Source of the DNA: Entoloma clypeatum
Lineage: Eukaryota > Basidiomycota > Agaricomycetes > Agaricales > Entolomataceae
NCBI GenBank assembly: GCA_963565915.1
Contig: OY751491.1
Span: forward strand, 2,294,001 to 2,358,000
Length of the DNA: 64,000 bases
Direction of reading: 5' to 3'
Shown: positions 32,195 through 43,591 of the stretch, piece by piece
How positions within the stretch are numbered: the first letter of the stretch is position 1
Layout of the letters: each line of letters begins with the position of its first letter
Program-made: the position numbers and the translations under genes
Notes under the pieces: generated by a model
Database searches by the model: none
The model's input: the letters and a program-made list of their open reading frames with translations, nothing else
Told to the model about the DNA's origin: nothing

Positions 32195-33904
32195 ATGACG
32201 GCGAGGTCGTGGCTGCTGCCATCCTGCCTCCTGCCTTTCATCGCCGGGGCAGTCGGCCACCTGCTGACACCAACTCGTTTCCCTCGACAGGCCACCCCAT
32301 CGTCATCGAGACCGATCCTCGTCTTTAACGATCTTCAAAACGTCGTCGTTTGCAGCCCCCAACTCATCTCATGGTTCTATTCAGGACCGGTCGCTCCCCT
32401 CGGCCTTTCGGTCACCAACGACGGTGTCAATCAACAATCTAGCAGTCAGGCTCGCCCGACCCCCACCTTCACCGACAGCGGTGTCAAGGTTTCCAGGAGA
32501 GGATTGAGTCTCACTTCGTCTACCATCGAACTCGCCTCGTCTCTCGATCCCACTAACAAGGCGTTCGTCTGGCCAGTCACAATTCCGCAGGGATGGTATA
32601 TCCTCACTGCTGTTATACCAGATGCATCCTACTACACCACCAGCGCTCGGTTCTTCGTCCGCGACGCAGGCAACGCTTCATGCGGCGTTGTTTTCTCTTC
32701 CTCTTCTTCCTCCATCACGTCTCAAACTACCGCCGCTGCCTCGCCATCAACAGCACCATCCCAGACCTCAATCACCCCACCAACTGGGGCGACTTCCAGC
32801 GCAGTCAATGTCGCGGCGATTGCAGGTGGCGTCGCTGGTGGTGTGGCTCTCCTCCTCCTCTCCCTTTTCCTTTATATCTTCTTCGTCTGTCGTCCCCGTC
32901 GTAGTCATGCCCTTCCACGGTCACGTTCAACATCCTCCCCCTCAGGCAAGGGATCTGGACTTGGTCCTTCGCCCGGCAGTAGCTGGGGTGGACTGGGTTC
33001 TGTCGATTGTCACGCAGCAATGGGTATGCCCTCTACACCCAAAAAGTCGCACAGAACTGCGCGGCAGGCCTCGCACACAGAATCATTTGCCACCTTTGTT
33101 GACACTGCCCCAGTCGAACCCAAGTATGGAAGCCCTAGCCAAGAGGACGTCTTGAGCTCGCGATCGCGTCGCGGATCCGTTACACAACCAGCCTGGTATG
33201 GCAGTCCACCGTCCGAGGAAAAACTTGGTGGTTCTGTAGAAGAGATGGAGCTCGAAGGCGTCCCCACCCTTGGATATCCTATTAACAAAGCCAATCTCCC
33301 CCACCATTCGCTTTCCACCTCGACATTTGCCTCCGAATTGACAATGGGAAACATGGGACCACAGCGTCACCCATCTGTCTCCTCTCACCTTCCAGCACCG
33401 ATAATGGACACAGTGAGGGATCTCCCAACATCGGTCCCAACTTCACTCATGACCTCCCCCGCTTCCCCGCCACCACCCGCCACCCAGCAACAGAGGAAAC
33501 CAGCTCGCAAGCCAGTGCCTGTGTATAGTCCGTCCTTGGACGGCGGTCCTCGGGCAGATGCACAACCCGAATCGCCTCTCCCCCCGCCACCCCCGATTGC
33601 GGCCACCAATTCAACTGGTATATACTCTCCCGTCGCCGGTTCCCCTCCAGCGACAGGTGGTGGCGGCGGACACTACAGCACACGTGGGAATAGGAGATCT
33701 ATTCCACCGATAGAAAAGGCAAGCGGGAGGTCCAAGTCGAAGACACGAATCCTTGGCGCTGGTTCGTCGTGCGAGTCTGTTGTGGACGGTGGGGAAAGCA
33801 ACGTTAAAAGTAACGGCTTGGTGCACAAGAATAGTTTTGGCCCAGGGGGCGTCGAAGGAAAGCCGCTGCATTATCTGGTCCCGGATATCTTGCCCAGAGG
33901 TTGA
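32195..33904 (+). CDS. Predicted single-pass (type I) membrane protein
   Basis: 569 residues without apparent intron. A hydrophobic signal peptide (residues 1-21) is followed by an extracellular part (about 30-170) that could be a small beta domain, with one N-x-S/T-rich edge ('GNASCG'). A Ser/Thr/Pro stalk (168-203), one transmembrane helix (207-232, 'AAIAGGVAGGVALLLLSLF') and an RPRR stop-transfer follow. The cytoplasmic tail of about 335 residues is Ser/Pro-rich and disordered. The layout resembles fungal cell-wall stress sensors and related basidiomycete surface proteins, but no family is identified. The start was chosen for the signal peptide. Confidence 0.75.
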   Translation: MTARSWLLPSCLLPFIAGAVGHLLTPTRFPRQATPSSSRPILVFNDLQNVVVCSPQLISWFYSGPVAPLGLSVTNDGVNQQSSSQARPTPTFTDSGVKVSRRGLSLTSSTIELASSLDPTNKAFVWPVTIPQGWYILTAVIPDASYYTTSARFFVRDAGNASCGVVFSSSSSSITSQTTAAASPSTAPSQTSITPPTGATSSAVNVAAIAGGVAGGVALLLLSLFLYIFFVCRPRRSHALPRSRSTSSPSGKGSGLGPSPGSSWGGLGSVDCHAAMGMPSTPKKSHRTARQASHTESFATFVDTAPVEPKYGSPSQEDVLSSRSRRGSVTQPAWYGSPPSEEKLGGSVEEMELEGVPTLGYPINKANLPHHSLSTSTFASELTMGNMGPQRHPSVSSHLPAPIMDTVRDLPTSVPTSLMTSPASPPPPATQQQRKPARKPVPVYSPSLDGGPRADAQPESPLPPPPPIAATNSTGIYSPVAGSPPATGGGGGHYSTRGNRRSIPPIEKASGRSKSKTRILGAGSSCESVVDGGESNVKSNGLVHKNSFGPGGVEGKPLHYLVPDILPRG

Positions 33905-35151
33905 GTATGTGTGGATCCTGAGTGGATCGTGGGTAGTCAGATGCGGGCATCAGATGAGCCATTTGATCGTACAGTGTCTTAACTAATTTTTCCTCCTTAA
34001 CCTCATCTACTATCAATATGTTTACTTACTCTCTTGAACCTTTTCTTCTTCTCTTCTGAAGACATTCGCTTGTTGCATGTACTTGTGCTCTTCAACTCTC
34101 TTCACGTTGACGTCTTCAAGTTTATTCATCTTGCCACAAATTCACTAGTGTTCAGACGTTAATGGTGTCAGGCTATACTTACTGATTCATCGTCTCGTCT
34201 TGCGATCACTAAAGTCGATGCCTTCCTTCCAACTTCTTTCTACTGATCAGGGTTGCCTGAGATCTTCCTTTCATCCCGCGATCTTCGCCAAACCTCGCCA
34301 AACGCCACACGGAGCCTGGCCTTACGATGGGCGATGGGATTCTTAGACACATTTCTTGTACAAGGGCAAGGGCAAAGAAGGATGGTATGTGACCATAAGT
34401 AAAATATTGAACTCTGGAAATGGCTGAAGTTGCACGATCACAACTCCTCTAGATACGTAATTTTCTTTTCTGCCAATGGAATACTACGGGATCGGCGGGC
34501 CAAGGCAGGAGTCAGAGGCAGGTGCCGTAGGGCAGAATGTAGATCTGAGTATTTGCGTGGGGCTAGCGCTCGCTCTAATGAGTACGCTCTCGAATCCTAC
34601 AACTGGGCTTCTTAAGCACGTTAAGTCCCTTTGACAGGTACTTTATGACGAGAAATTCCAACCTCAGCGACTGCCCGGCCGTTTCTGAAGTTACCGCGAC
34701 CCTCCGGACCATCCCGATGGGAACCTTGAATCCTTGATGTACTCCAATCACTCCGCTGTGGAATCTTAAACTTGGTGAGTGTGGGGAAGACAAACATTCA
34801 AGTCACCGAATGGGACGAATTCAAAAAGAGTCGACCAGGATCTCATCTTAGGTATGGAATGAATTGATATAACCAGGAATGTCTCTACTTGAAAGTCTAT
34901 TCAATATTCGCTGTACAGGGGATCTCAATAGAAGACAGATTCCCAGCTTCGATCTCACTTATAAATGTCGCCTATTTCGTTGCTTTCAAGTTCAGTTCGA
35001 CACCGAGACGGTTTGTGCTCGATAGGAGGCTTTAAGGATCGCATCGAGGTATGTGTGTCACCTTATGAATAGGTTTCGCTGGGATCCAGGATCGCCATAT
35101 ATTTTTGTTGAGAAAAACTCGGGACTATAAAGCAGAGAAGGTCAGAAATTT
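33905..35151. other. Intergenic region, no feature seen
   Basis: About 1.2 kb between two rightward genes. I found no conserved frame, tRNA or repeat. Pyrimidine-rich stretches near 34020-34100 may belong to the 3' region of the membrane-protein gene. Confidence 0.5.
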
Positions 35152-35910
35152 GTGACCATCCTCATGCTCCCTACTTCTAAAAAGAAAACGCCTCTCTGCG
35201 TAATTTGCGACAGAACGTTTGTCGACAAAGGCACACTCCACCAACATCTAACGACCTCAAACGTTACACACCCTCACTGTCTCTACTGCAACAGGCGCTT
35301 CGTTTCCGAGGACGCACATGTCGGCGTATGTTTATTTCCTCGCCCACCTCGCATCTGATTCAGGATACCATCCTGACGGCCGTCTCTTTTTCTCAAACCT
35401 CCTTTGGCCCTACCATTATGTGCAGCACATGGCAGCCCGCCATCCCCGAAGATACGCCTGCATTCCGTGCAATAGAGTGTTTGGGCAACAATTTGCTCTA
35501 GGCGATCACTATCGTGGCTCATTCCACCACCCAAACTGTGTCAAGTGTGGCCTGGGCTTCGAAGGTGAGTCTGCATTAGCAGAGGTGAGCGGCGCCAATT
35601 TCACAGTCCTCGCAATTTATTCACCTTCGATATACAGCATAAAAAGGGAGGATGCGAAGTGATCGCCAAATGCCGCCCTTGCGGCGCGAAGTTTGCCGTC
35701 AACGACTTTGACAAGCATCGATGCGGCTCCTCCAACCAGCATGATAGTGTCGAGGATCCCGGCTTGCGATTCAATCGATCCTTTGAGGGTTTTGTGACTG
35801 AGACGCTTCTGAAGGATGATGAATTTGATCATCCTGAGTCTCAGGTGGTCAAGAAGCCCAGCTCTGAGGAATCGGAGGTCCTTCCATTACCTGCCTTTGC
35901 TTGCTTTTAG
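35152..35910 (+). CDS. C2H2-type zinc-finger protein, three exons
   Basis: Exons 35152-35325, 35426-35584 and 35638-35910 give 201 residues; both introns (GT-AG, 100 and 53 nt) are in phase 0. Paired cysteines and histidines recur: 'CVICDRTF...H', 'CLYCNRRF...H', 'CIPCNRVFGQQFALGDHYRGSFHH' (written in parts: CIPC, then H-x5-H), 'CVKCGLGF' and 'CRPCGAKF...H..C'. This is the layout of agaricomycete-specific degenerate C2H2 finger proteins, which may bind nucleic acid. The C-terminal 70 residues are acidic. The 5' end could extend upstream. Function unknown. Confidence 0.65.
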
Positions 35911-36741
35911 CATTAATAGGTCTGTATAGGATTTCTGGTTTGAAAGAACACCATTATCTAGCCGCCCAAGTCCTGTTCCGCTTGGTGTGTCCATCTTTGG
36001 GGCCCTGACGCTAAGGGGGCCGACGACTCCCATTCGCCATTCCGCTGGCGGCTCGACTTTCTCCTTCCTGCCCGACGGGTCGGTTGCGCCAAATGTACCC
36101 TTTACAGTAAGGTCCCGTCAGCTTTCATGCGTGTTCATACGTCCGACCACCACATTTGGCAGTTGACACATGCAACAAAACTTCCTCCCCCGTCGTCTGA
36201 GATTCTAAAAGCTTGGGGAAAGATTAACGTGAGTTGTTCTCGTAGTGACTTCTATCGATTAACTGTGAGTGGATTTCGATAGAATGAAATCGTCGCAAAT
36301 TCATTAGCGCCACCTGGACGGTCGAGCCACGACGCCGATGACTACACCAGAAGCAGGGGGTGGTCCGCCATGCTTGGGCCAATGGTTCAATGAAATGACT
36401 CCATCGGACAGCATCTCGATGCCATTCGCGGCTCCTGCTGTACGACTGATTCAGGAGTGTGCAACTATAAAGCGGGGGGAGGTGCGCATTGTTCAAGCGA
36501 ATCGTCCGAAACAAACGGCAGGTGTACCATAGCGACCTATCCACGACCCCACACGATGGCCGAGTCGTGGCTCTGCCTTGCAGCTGCAAATGGGGAGGAT
36601 TTTTTTTTTTTTTTTGAGTTTTGCGGTTTTGGTCTTTGGTGGATGATGATGAGTACCAGTATGTACTGCCAGTGGGATGTATTTAGCGTTGAATGTGGGA
36701 AAATAGCGCGTTTCGCATTTTGGAGGACTCCGTCCTCAGTG
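35911..36741. other. Intergenic region with a T tract
   Basis: Holds a (T)17 tract near 36599-36616 in the presumed promoter of the next gene. No gene is seen; open frames here run through the T tract as phenylalanine runs. Confidence 0.5.
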
Positions 36742-38009
36742 ATGTTGGCGCCAACGCCACTAGTTGTGGGCATGTCGCTTGCCGTCGGGCTCCCATGGTT
36801 GTTCTCACTACACCGGTCGTCGTTATCGTGGTCAACGACGAAATCCATCCTTCTATTGGTTCATTCAGTGTTCCTTCTGTCCACCCTACTCGCGAGGCGA
36901 CCGCCAAACCTCTTTTCCACATTGCAAATTCCGCTCAATACCCCGACGGACACAATACGCGCTCTGCTTCTCCGTGTGTCTAGCACTCCTGATCTGAATC
37001 CCGAACTTGAAGGCTTGCTATCACGGCTGGCTTCGTTCGAAGCGCGTTCCCTTTATCCACGCTTCGGCCACAATGTCCTCACGACATGTACATACTGCCG
37101 TTCAATGGAAGATTTCGCTCTCTATGCTTTGCCTCGCGCGGTTCTGTCGTACATACGTGAGATCGCGTTCATAGGAGTGAGTGATTCAGTTCTGTGACGC
37201 ATCTTCTCGCCTTACTTGGGGTACCACGGTAGCTCACCGCCACCCACCGTCGTAAACTGGGCCTACTTATTCTCATATTCGTGGGACTGGGAGAAGCATA
37301 CCTTCTTGCTACCACCACTATCCAAATTCCACAAAGAGGATATAAGCAACCCGTCATCATGGTACGTTATACCATCCAAGCCATTGTTCAAACTAAAGAG
37401 AAATTTTAGTGGCATGACATTCTTCTTACTATCCGTCACATCATCTTCCTCATCTTACCGCTCCTCATACACTTCGTTCCCGCTCCCACATTCCGAATAC
37501 CATTGATCTACAACCCACCCACACCAAGTGATGCAGCCTCAATTGACACCGCCGCGGTCCTTATCCAGACGCAGCAAACACTTGCCCATCTCCTTCCAGC
37601 GTTGCACTTGCTCAAGTATGCACAAGCCGCCACAATGCGCGTCCCGGCCCTCCGTGCCCGCGCAGGTGGTTGGTGGGAGGAGGAGGCACGCGTTGGATCT
37701 TTAATCAGAGAAGATGGAGAGAGCATGGGCGGGGGCGGTGTGAATGTGCGGAGCGTTGCTCGGGGGCTTGATCTCTCGTTTGATGAAGCCGGTGAAGGAC
37801 GGGAGGAGGGCAAGCTGCTCAGTAATGCTAAAGCAGCCGTACGTGGATTGTTTCACGATGGAAGCAAGGTCAGTGGACACTGGTCACCGACTTCATAACC
37901 TTTTCAGCTGTATGGATTGTTGTACGAATATACCTTTTTGGAAGCTCTGCAATCCTATGTCATGAACATCCGGTATGCATGCATCAAGCCTTCCAGGTTT
38001 CGGGGGTGA
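36742..38009 (+). CDS. Predicted multi-pass membrane protein, four exons
   Basis: Exons 36742-37176, 37233-37361, 37410-37868 and 37908-38009 give 374 residues; introns of 56, 48 and 39 nt are all GT-AG and phase 0. Hydrophobic segments: residues 4-23 ('PLVVGMSLAVGLPWLFSL'), about 30-48, 'KLGLLILIFVGLGEAYLLAT' in exon 2 and 'IRHIIFLILPLLIHFVP' in exon 3. Between them is a soluble motif 'CTYCRSMEDFALYALP'. The C-terminal half is soluble. I believe it is a conserved fungal protein of unknown function. The start was taken at 36742 because upstream in-frame ATGs would place the T tract in the protein. Confidence 0.65.
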
Positions 38010-38433
38010 GCAAATCAATACAAGGATTGACATCACTGACGAGAAGCTTTAAGCAGAAATTGAAATTACCGTTTCAAGTCCTCAAGTCATGGAATTGAGA
38101 AGCCCCTCCTCTGTCCTTGTTATCCTTCTACCACCTTATCTCATCAATTCTGCATATTATCGTGTTGTCACCCCACTGGCCTGTCAATCTCACCCAGCCT
38201 TGTTTGACGAAGTGGACGTGGAACATAAGGCCCCTATCCAATTCGATCGCCAACTGGCCTCCCTTGGGTGCTTGGCTTTTTTTTTTTTTTTTTTTAAACC
38301 TTCATTCACAAACTTCTAGAAAGGTATCTACGGAAACCGGCAATACTACGACCCCAATTGCACACAAGAAACTCGCTAGAGACCCACACTCGCTTTTCCT
38401 CACACACTCGCTTCTCCAAATATATCCTTGACG
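38010..38433. other. Intergenic region with a T tract
   Basis: Contains a (T)18-19 run near 38277-38296, about 140 bp before the LPMO start. No gene recognised. Confidence 0.5.
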
Positions 38434-39319
38434 ATGAAACCAGCCTTCTTAATTGTCAGCCTCATCTTGATTGCCCAATCCTCCCTCGCGCATTGTGGGT
38501 GCTCTTGCCATCCTTGCCCAGTCGCTTTTATGCTCATGTAACTTCGATAATCATCCGGATATACCCAGATATCTGGACGACCCTTATATTCAACAACGAA
38601 ACATCTACGAAAGCGGTTCGCCGGCCTCGTAACAACACGCCCGTCGCGCCGGTCACGTCTTTCGACATAAGATGCGGCTCCAACCCGTTCCCCGCGAAAG
38701 AAATCATTGTCACGACTTCCGGGAGCACGATCGGCTTCAAGCTTGATAACGTCCTGTATCATCCAGGACCAGCAGCTATCTATCTCGGCAAAGCCCCCGG
38801 AATTCCTGTGGCCAGCTGGAACGGCAGTGGTTCCAACTGGTTCAAAGTGAGTGTGATCCTTTTCTTCTTCTTTTGCGTCGTGACTTCTGGGCGACTCTGG
38901 CATGATATTGACTTCCCGATTCTTCTTCTAATCAAGATTGCTGAATGGGGAGCCGCATACAAACCTTTCACCTTCACGTGCTTCCGCAAGTCCCAGCTGA
39001 CGACGACGATTCCAGACGATACGCCTCCCGGAGAGGTAAACTCATCTTCTTTCGGCATTGTTTGACATAACAACTTCCTCGCGTCTAGTACCTCATCCGC
39101 ATAGAACAGTTGGCTATGCACCTACTCCCCCCAGAGGCCTTTGTCTCTTGCGCTCAAATCAACATCACCGAAGGAGGAAGCGGGAACCCACCCAAGGTCG
39201 CCATACCTGGTCCAGAATATATCGCTTCTGACGATTCAAAGATCAAAGTCAACATTTACTGGCCTGTCCCGACTTTTTACTCTGTTCCCGGCCCTCCTGT
39301 GTGGCGTGGATCTGAGTGA
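38434..39319 (+). CDS. AA9 lytic polysaccharide monooxygenase-like protein
   Basis: Exons 38434-38494, 38569-38846, 38937-39035 and 39089-39319 give 222 residues. Residues 1-19 are a signal peptide ending in 'SSLA', so the mature protein starts at His20-Tyr21, the copper-binding N-terminal histidine of LPMOs; the codon for Tyr21 is formed across the first intron. The second copper histidine is His85 in 'YHPGPAAIYLG'. Other AA9 marks are 'IRCG', 'AASWNGSG'-like 'VASWNGSG', 'NWFKIAEWG', 'TIPDDTPPGEYLIRIE' and 'VSCAQINITEGGSG'. LPMOs oxidatively cut cellulose and other glycans. Unusual: the loop after His157 is about four residues short, and the usual Gln-x-Tyr before Cys167 reads Glu162-Ala-Phe164, so the axial tyrosine is a phenylalanine. 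Confidence 0.85.
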
Positions 39320-39829
39320 GGTCCAAGTGGGTGACATGTAATCGATAATCCAGTCCTGTCCCTTGTTTACTTTTGATGTGCGATGCAATGTAACGACGCT
39401 AGGGTATCACCGTGACTCTTGCTTTGCGTTTACTGTAAGTCCTGGATATGTTGAAGCTCTTGTCTCGCTCCAATTTTCATATGGCAAACCGAAAAGCCTC
39501 CCTCGCGATGGGTTCACCGCCACACCCCGGGGCTGCCATCAAGTACGGCATGTACCATTCTGTAATTGCAATGCGTTCGCCCTTAAACTTACCAGAGCGA
39601 GATGGCTTTATATGCTTCATGATTGCCTACTAGTAGAAGAACTATCACATGGTCATGATCATAAAAGAGTGGCATAACAATGTACAGCTCCGGGAGAAAG
39701 TGGTATCAAAAAGGCATGTCACTTGCATAAGTAGGTATGTGATGTCTGTCGTTGAAATGTATCCGTCGAGAGAAAGCAGGATGGATCGTCCAAAAACTCG
39801 CACAACTTGAACCTGTAGGTTGGAACGTG
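39320..39829. other. Intergenic region between converging genes
   Basis: The 3' ends of the LPMO and the oxysterol-binding protein gene meet here. No gene or repeat seen. Confidence 0.5.
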
Positions 39830-41773
39830 TCACGAAGACAACTTCGCGTTCTCTGATCCCTCTATGCAGAAGGAAGTGTCCTCCTGGAGCTCTTCCTCTA
39901 CAGCAGCTCGACCTTCCGCGGTTAGAGATGCATAGCCTTTCGAGATGTCCTTCTCAAAATACCTAGGAACGAATCTGGCGGAGCACAGGCCCCATGTCAA
40001 CGACCCGCCAACCCCATACATGAAAAGCAAAGACAACTCACTCAACACCCTTCCTCTTCCTTTCAGCCGCATCGTCCCTCTGCCTCTGTTCAATCACCAC
40101 CTTCTGCTTCGTCGCCTCCGAAAATTCCTTCTTCAATAAATTATCCGTAACGTTTACCCAGAGCTTTCTGCTTTCATTCGGAAGCTGCTTCTCAAGCGAT
40201 CGCACAGACTTAGGCAAAATCTCCAAAGTGGAAAGATTAAGCAACGTCGCGTAGTCGTCGTCATGCGTTACGATCTCCGCTATCGAAGCGGCTTTTGAGC
40301 CGCCGAGGAAGGAGATGGAGGGCGTGGGGAGCGTTGTGTGGGACGGTGAAGGAGAGGATGCAACGGACGAGGTGTGGTTATAAGTACCACGGCCGACGCG
40401 ACGCCAGCGGATGTGTCCCCGCCATGACCCGTCTAGAACAGCGACGACGTGTGAGTGGGGGACGTGTTTGACTTTCGTCCACTGCTCGTGTTGTGTTTCG
40501 GCTTCATGAACGGAATGAATAACGCCCTCGACGAGGAAATGGGCTTTGCCAAGCCATGACTAAAGGATTAACTAATAAGGGCACTTTCGGGCGAGTGCAG
40601 GACGAGTTACATACCTCTTCCTTGTACTCGATGATTGTTCTCAACTTGTGCCCGTGCTTTCCGCCAGTGCAGGTGATGATTGTAGAATCGCCGACAGTAA
40701 CATAGAAGCTGCCCCTTAGTATCCCGTTCACAGATGCGATCGGATGAGAGATGTGGTATTCTTCGCCTTCCCCCGGACCACCCGCAAGTTTGATGAACAG
40801 ACCTTGGTTATATTCTCCAGGTGCAACACGGAGTGTGGTCCCGGAAACCTTCGCCGAAATCTGGTCGATTCCCCGCATCTCTATCGAGCGGGCAGGACAC
40901 GACGCATAAAATGCCGACACCGGCGGGTGGTGGGAGACTTGTTCCGTGACGTAGACGACTCGTAACTGGGCCGCTTTCGCAAGGTTCAGATTGGATATGT
41001 GAGCCACGAGATCAGCGGCTGCCGGTGCCTGAGGCGATGTGGCGGCGGTTGATGGACTCTTTCTATATTTGGAAAGTGCGCTGAAGCCACTGCGCGTGCT
41101 CTTCGAGCTTCTTGAGCTCTTGATGCTGGCGGCGTCTGATATTGGAGGTTCGAGGATGGTGGAGGGTCGGGCAGCTGGAGTGGGAGATTCTGATAGCTCG
41201 TCCGAGTAAGGAATGACGTCCCAGTGGGCGCGGAAGTGTTCGCCGAGTACAGAGTTGTATGGCTTGCACACCTTGCCATGCTGCGCATGTTCCATCTAAG
41301 CATCCATGAGAGTGTACAATCAGGAACACTGACGATGAACTTGAGTTCCTTTGTGAATGTAAACCTAACCACAGCTAGCATGCGTTCAAAGGGATCGTTG
41401 GAATCATTGATCCTATAATACAGGATCAGGCCGATGTAGAGCAGTCGAGCTGAACAAAGACTCAACGCAGCGAACATATCTGGCCTGTCTAGGTAATGCC
41501 AGTATTCGAGGTTGGGTATCGGCTCCAGAAGGGAGGCCGGCAACGAAAGCCTCCTATGCAACCCCCTCATGAGTCTAAACTCGTTTGAGCAGAGACGACG
41601 TACATAGCTGCAATGTCCTTCACACCGAGGCATTTCTTGACCAGCTGCATTATCATCTTGAGCTTCCCTCCTTCGCCAGCATCACCAGAGTCAGGGATTG
41701 AGATGGGCGGCCCAGGGGCATCTTCATCCACGACTATGTCATGTTCGGGGTGAGTGGCGTCGGCGTCAGCCAT
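39830..41773 (-). CDS. Oxysterol-binding protein-related protein, short (Kes1/Osh4-like) type
   Basis: Six exons: 41773-41604, 41553-41467, 41412-41334, 41295-40615, 40559-40042 and 39974-39830, giving 559 residues. The sterol/phosphoinositide-binding domain fills the protein: 'RLSLPASLLEPIPNLEYWHYLDRPDMF', 'MLAVVRFTFTKEL', 'CKPYNSVLGEHFR', the family signature EQVSHHPP at 230-237, 'WLGKAHFLVEGVI' and near the C-terminus 'FVPRYFEKD'. A Ser-rich insert (about 150-205) interrupts the domain. There is no PH or ankyrin domain, so it is a short ORP that exchanges sterol for PI4P between membranes. Splicing was fixed by these motifs; the last donor is GTGAGT at 40041. Confidence 0.92.
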
Positions 41774-42245
41774 GGTGACGGACGAAAGAGAAGACAAGGG
41801 GAGGGGAAGAGGAAAAGAGAAGGTGTGTCGACGGGGTTGTACCGCAAGGAATGAAAGGTGACGGTGGTCTGTCGCAGAGCCAAGGAAGCAAAGTCCCGGC
41901 CCGACCACGTTCGTCCAATCTAAATCCCGTAATATTGCAGCGATTGATTAAAATTTATTACTTCTGAGCATGAAACTCGCATGTGTGATGTACGTAGATC
42001 TCGCAGAGAAACCATGTGATACCGCAGGTGAACATTTCTTGACGAGCTGGACGTAGCCTGAGATAGGCATGCCCCAATTCATACACAGGTTCTGTCAGAC
42101 GGATGCCAAAAGCAAAAGTACAGTAGAAAATGCCACTGGACAAACGACACTAGAGGAAGCGATGATTGGGCAGAGTATAGCTGGATCAAGGCGAAACTGC
42201 GACGGCGAGCGGGAACATCGATGGGATCCAAACACGAAATCCTCA
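41774..42245. other. Intergenic region, no feature seen
   Basis: Promoter of the oxysterol-binding protein gene and 3' region of the GH16 gene. It is pyrimidine-rich on the minus strand just before the ORP start (41780-41830). Confidence 0.5.
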
Positions 42246-43422
42246 TTACGTATGAGTCACAGACAAATTGCGAACTTTGTAGGTCGTCGTCTCGCTGGGT
42301 CCCCGAGATCCGGGCGAGCCTTCCATCTGAGGGCGGATGAATATCGATGGTTGGCAAGAGCAAAAATAAAAATAAACTAGCCTGAAGATTCACGATTCTG
42401 TTCCGGAATGCACATCATCAGCGCATTGCACAGGATCGAATGAAAAGAAGTCAGTGGGGCGACGTACAGCCAGAGAGGGTTGCCTACGAACTTCGCACCA
42501 TAGTGGGTCGCTCTCTTGGTCCCGTCCATGAAAAAGTTGATCTGAGCAGTGCTACCGTCGGGTCTGGCGGTGAGAACAGCTTTGAGTGAGTGGAAGGAAA
42601 GGTCCGAAGGCCAATCGACGAGATCGGTTTTGACAGCGGACGAGCTGTTGAATGTGTTGTACCAATTCTTTGGAGTTCCTTTCCATTCACCGATGTCGGC
42701 CTCGGGAGGCCAACCACTCACAGCCTTTATTGAAGCAGTCTAGGTGAAAAGACAACCTTTGGTGCGATTGCAAGGCAGCTTACAGTCAACCTATAATATC
42801 ATGAACCAAATGGGGTAATGGATGCAGATGCGATGTTCGTATCAGAATGCAGGCCAGGTTCCGGTGACAGTGGGCGCACTGAACTCCCCGGAAAGAGTAT
42901 AGCTAACGCGCTTGGTCACGGTAATTCGGGATTTCGCATGAATGGCCCCGCTGTTGGCGATATCTTTTAGCACACAAAATCAAAGAGGCTCTCTGGGCGA
43001 AACCTCACCTGGCGTAGTGAATGGCAGGATGGGGGTTGGCGCCACTAATAGGCGGAATAGGATTAGAGATGGGGGTGGCAATGAGGCTCAGCGTATTGGA
43101 TCCAACGGCGATGTTCTTATGGTACGAGGAGTTCCCAAACATGCGAGCACCTGACAAAGGAGAGAAGATGAGTAAAACAGATTTCACAACCGAAGTTAGA
43201 GACTTGCTTCCGTTGTGGTCAGAGCCCCAGGGGTATAAATAGGCCCAGTACGTCTCGAACCTACGGTACGACGAGAATGAATGAGAGGGGATCACCGTCG
43301 TGGCGGCGTTCACATATGGTATGGTGACGAGAGCACTAAAGATGCTTGCGAGAGCCACGCTATCAAGAGATTTTAGATATTCAGGAGACTGGCGGGAGAG
43401 GTCTGACTTACCGACGATACAT
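42246..43422 (-). CDS. GH16-type glucanase-like secreted protein with unusual splice sites
   Basis: Exons 43422-43412, 43359-43208, 43150-43009, 42950-42843, 42790-42784, 42724-42468, 42397-42382 and 42326-42246, giving 257 residues. A signal peptide (1-22) is followed by a GH16 concanavalin-like fold: 'YLYPWGSDHNGSARMFG', 'SGAIHAKSRITV', 'GTWPAFWLTAVSGWPPEADIGEWKG' in pieces, 'NPLWLIVNLQMEGSPG'. The catalytic E-x-D-x-x-E is Glu148, Asp150, Glu153. GH16 enzymes cut or rearrange beta-glucans. The model needs GC donors at introns 2 (GCAAGT) and 7 (GCTAGT), an AT donor at intron 4 (ATACGA) and a 7-nt exon. If intron 4 is not spliced, a TGA follows 'PAF'. So the gene may be losing function. Confidence 0.75.
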
Positions 43423-43591
43423 GTTGCGGATGCAGGATAGTTGATCTGGGCCTCATACTTATACGATTTGCGATAGCCCGTCGCGAAGAAATTTCGGGAA
43501 ATAAACCGTCACGACTTCCAGAAGACGCAGGACAGATCACGTGCATAAAGTAAGTATGTAACTGAAATCTGTCACGGTTCGCAGTGGATAT
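43423..43591. promoter_or_regulatory. Bidirectional promoter, GH16-like / IleRS
   Basis: Only 169 bp separate the two divergent start codons. A single stretch must therefore drive a secreted enzyme gene and a mitochondrial housekeeping gene. No clear TATA box is seen on either side. Confidence 0.6.
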
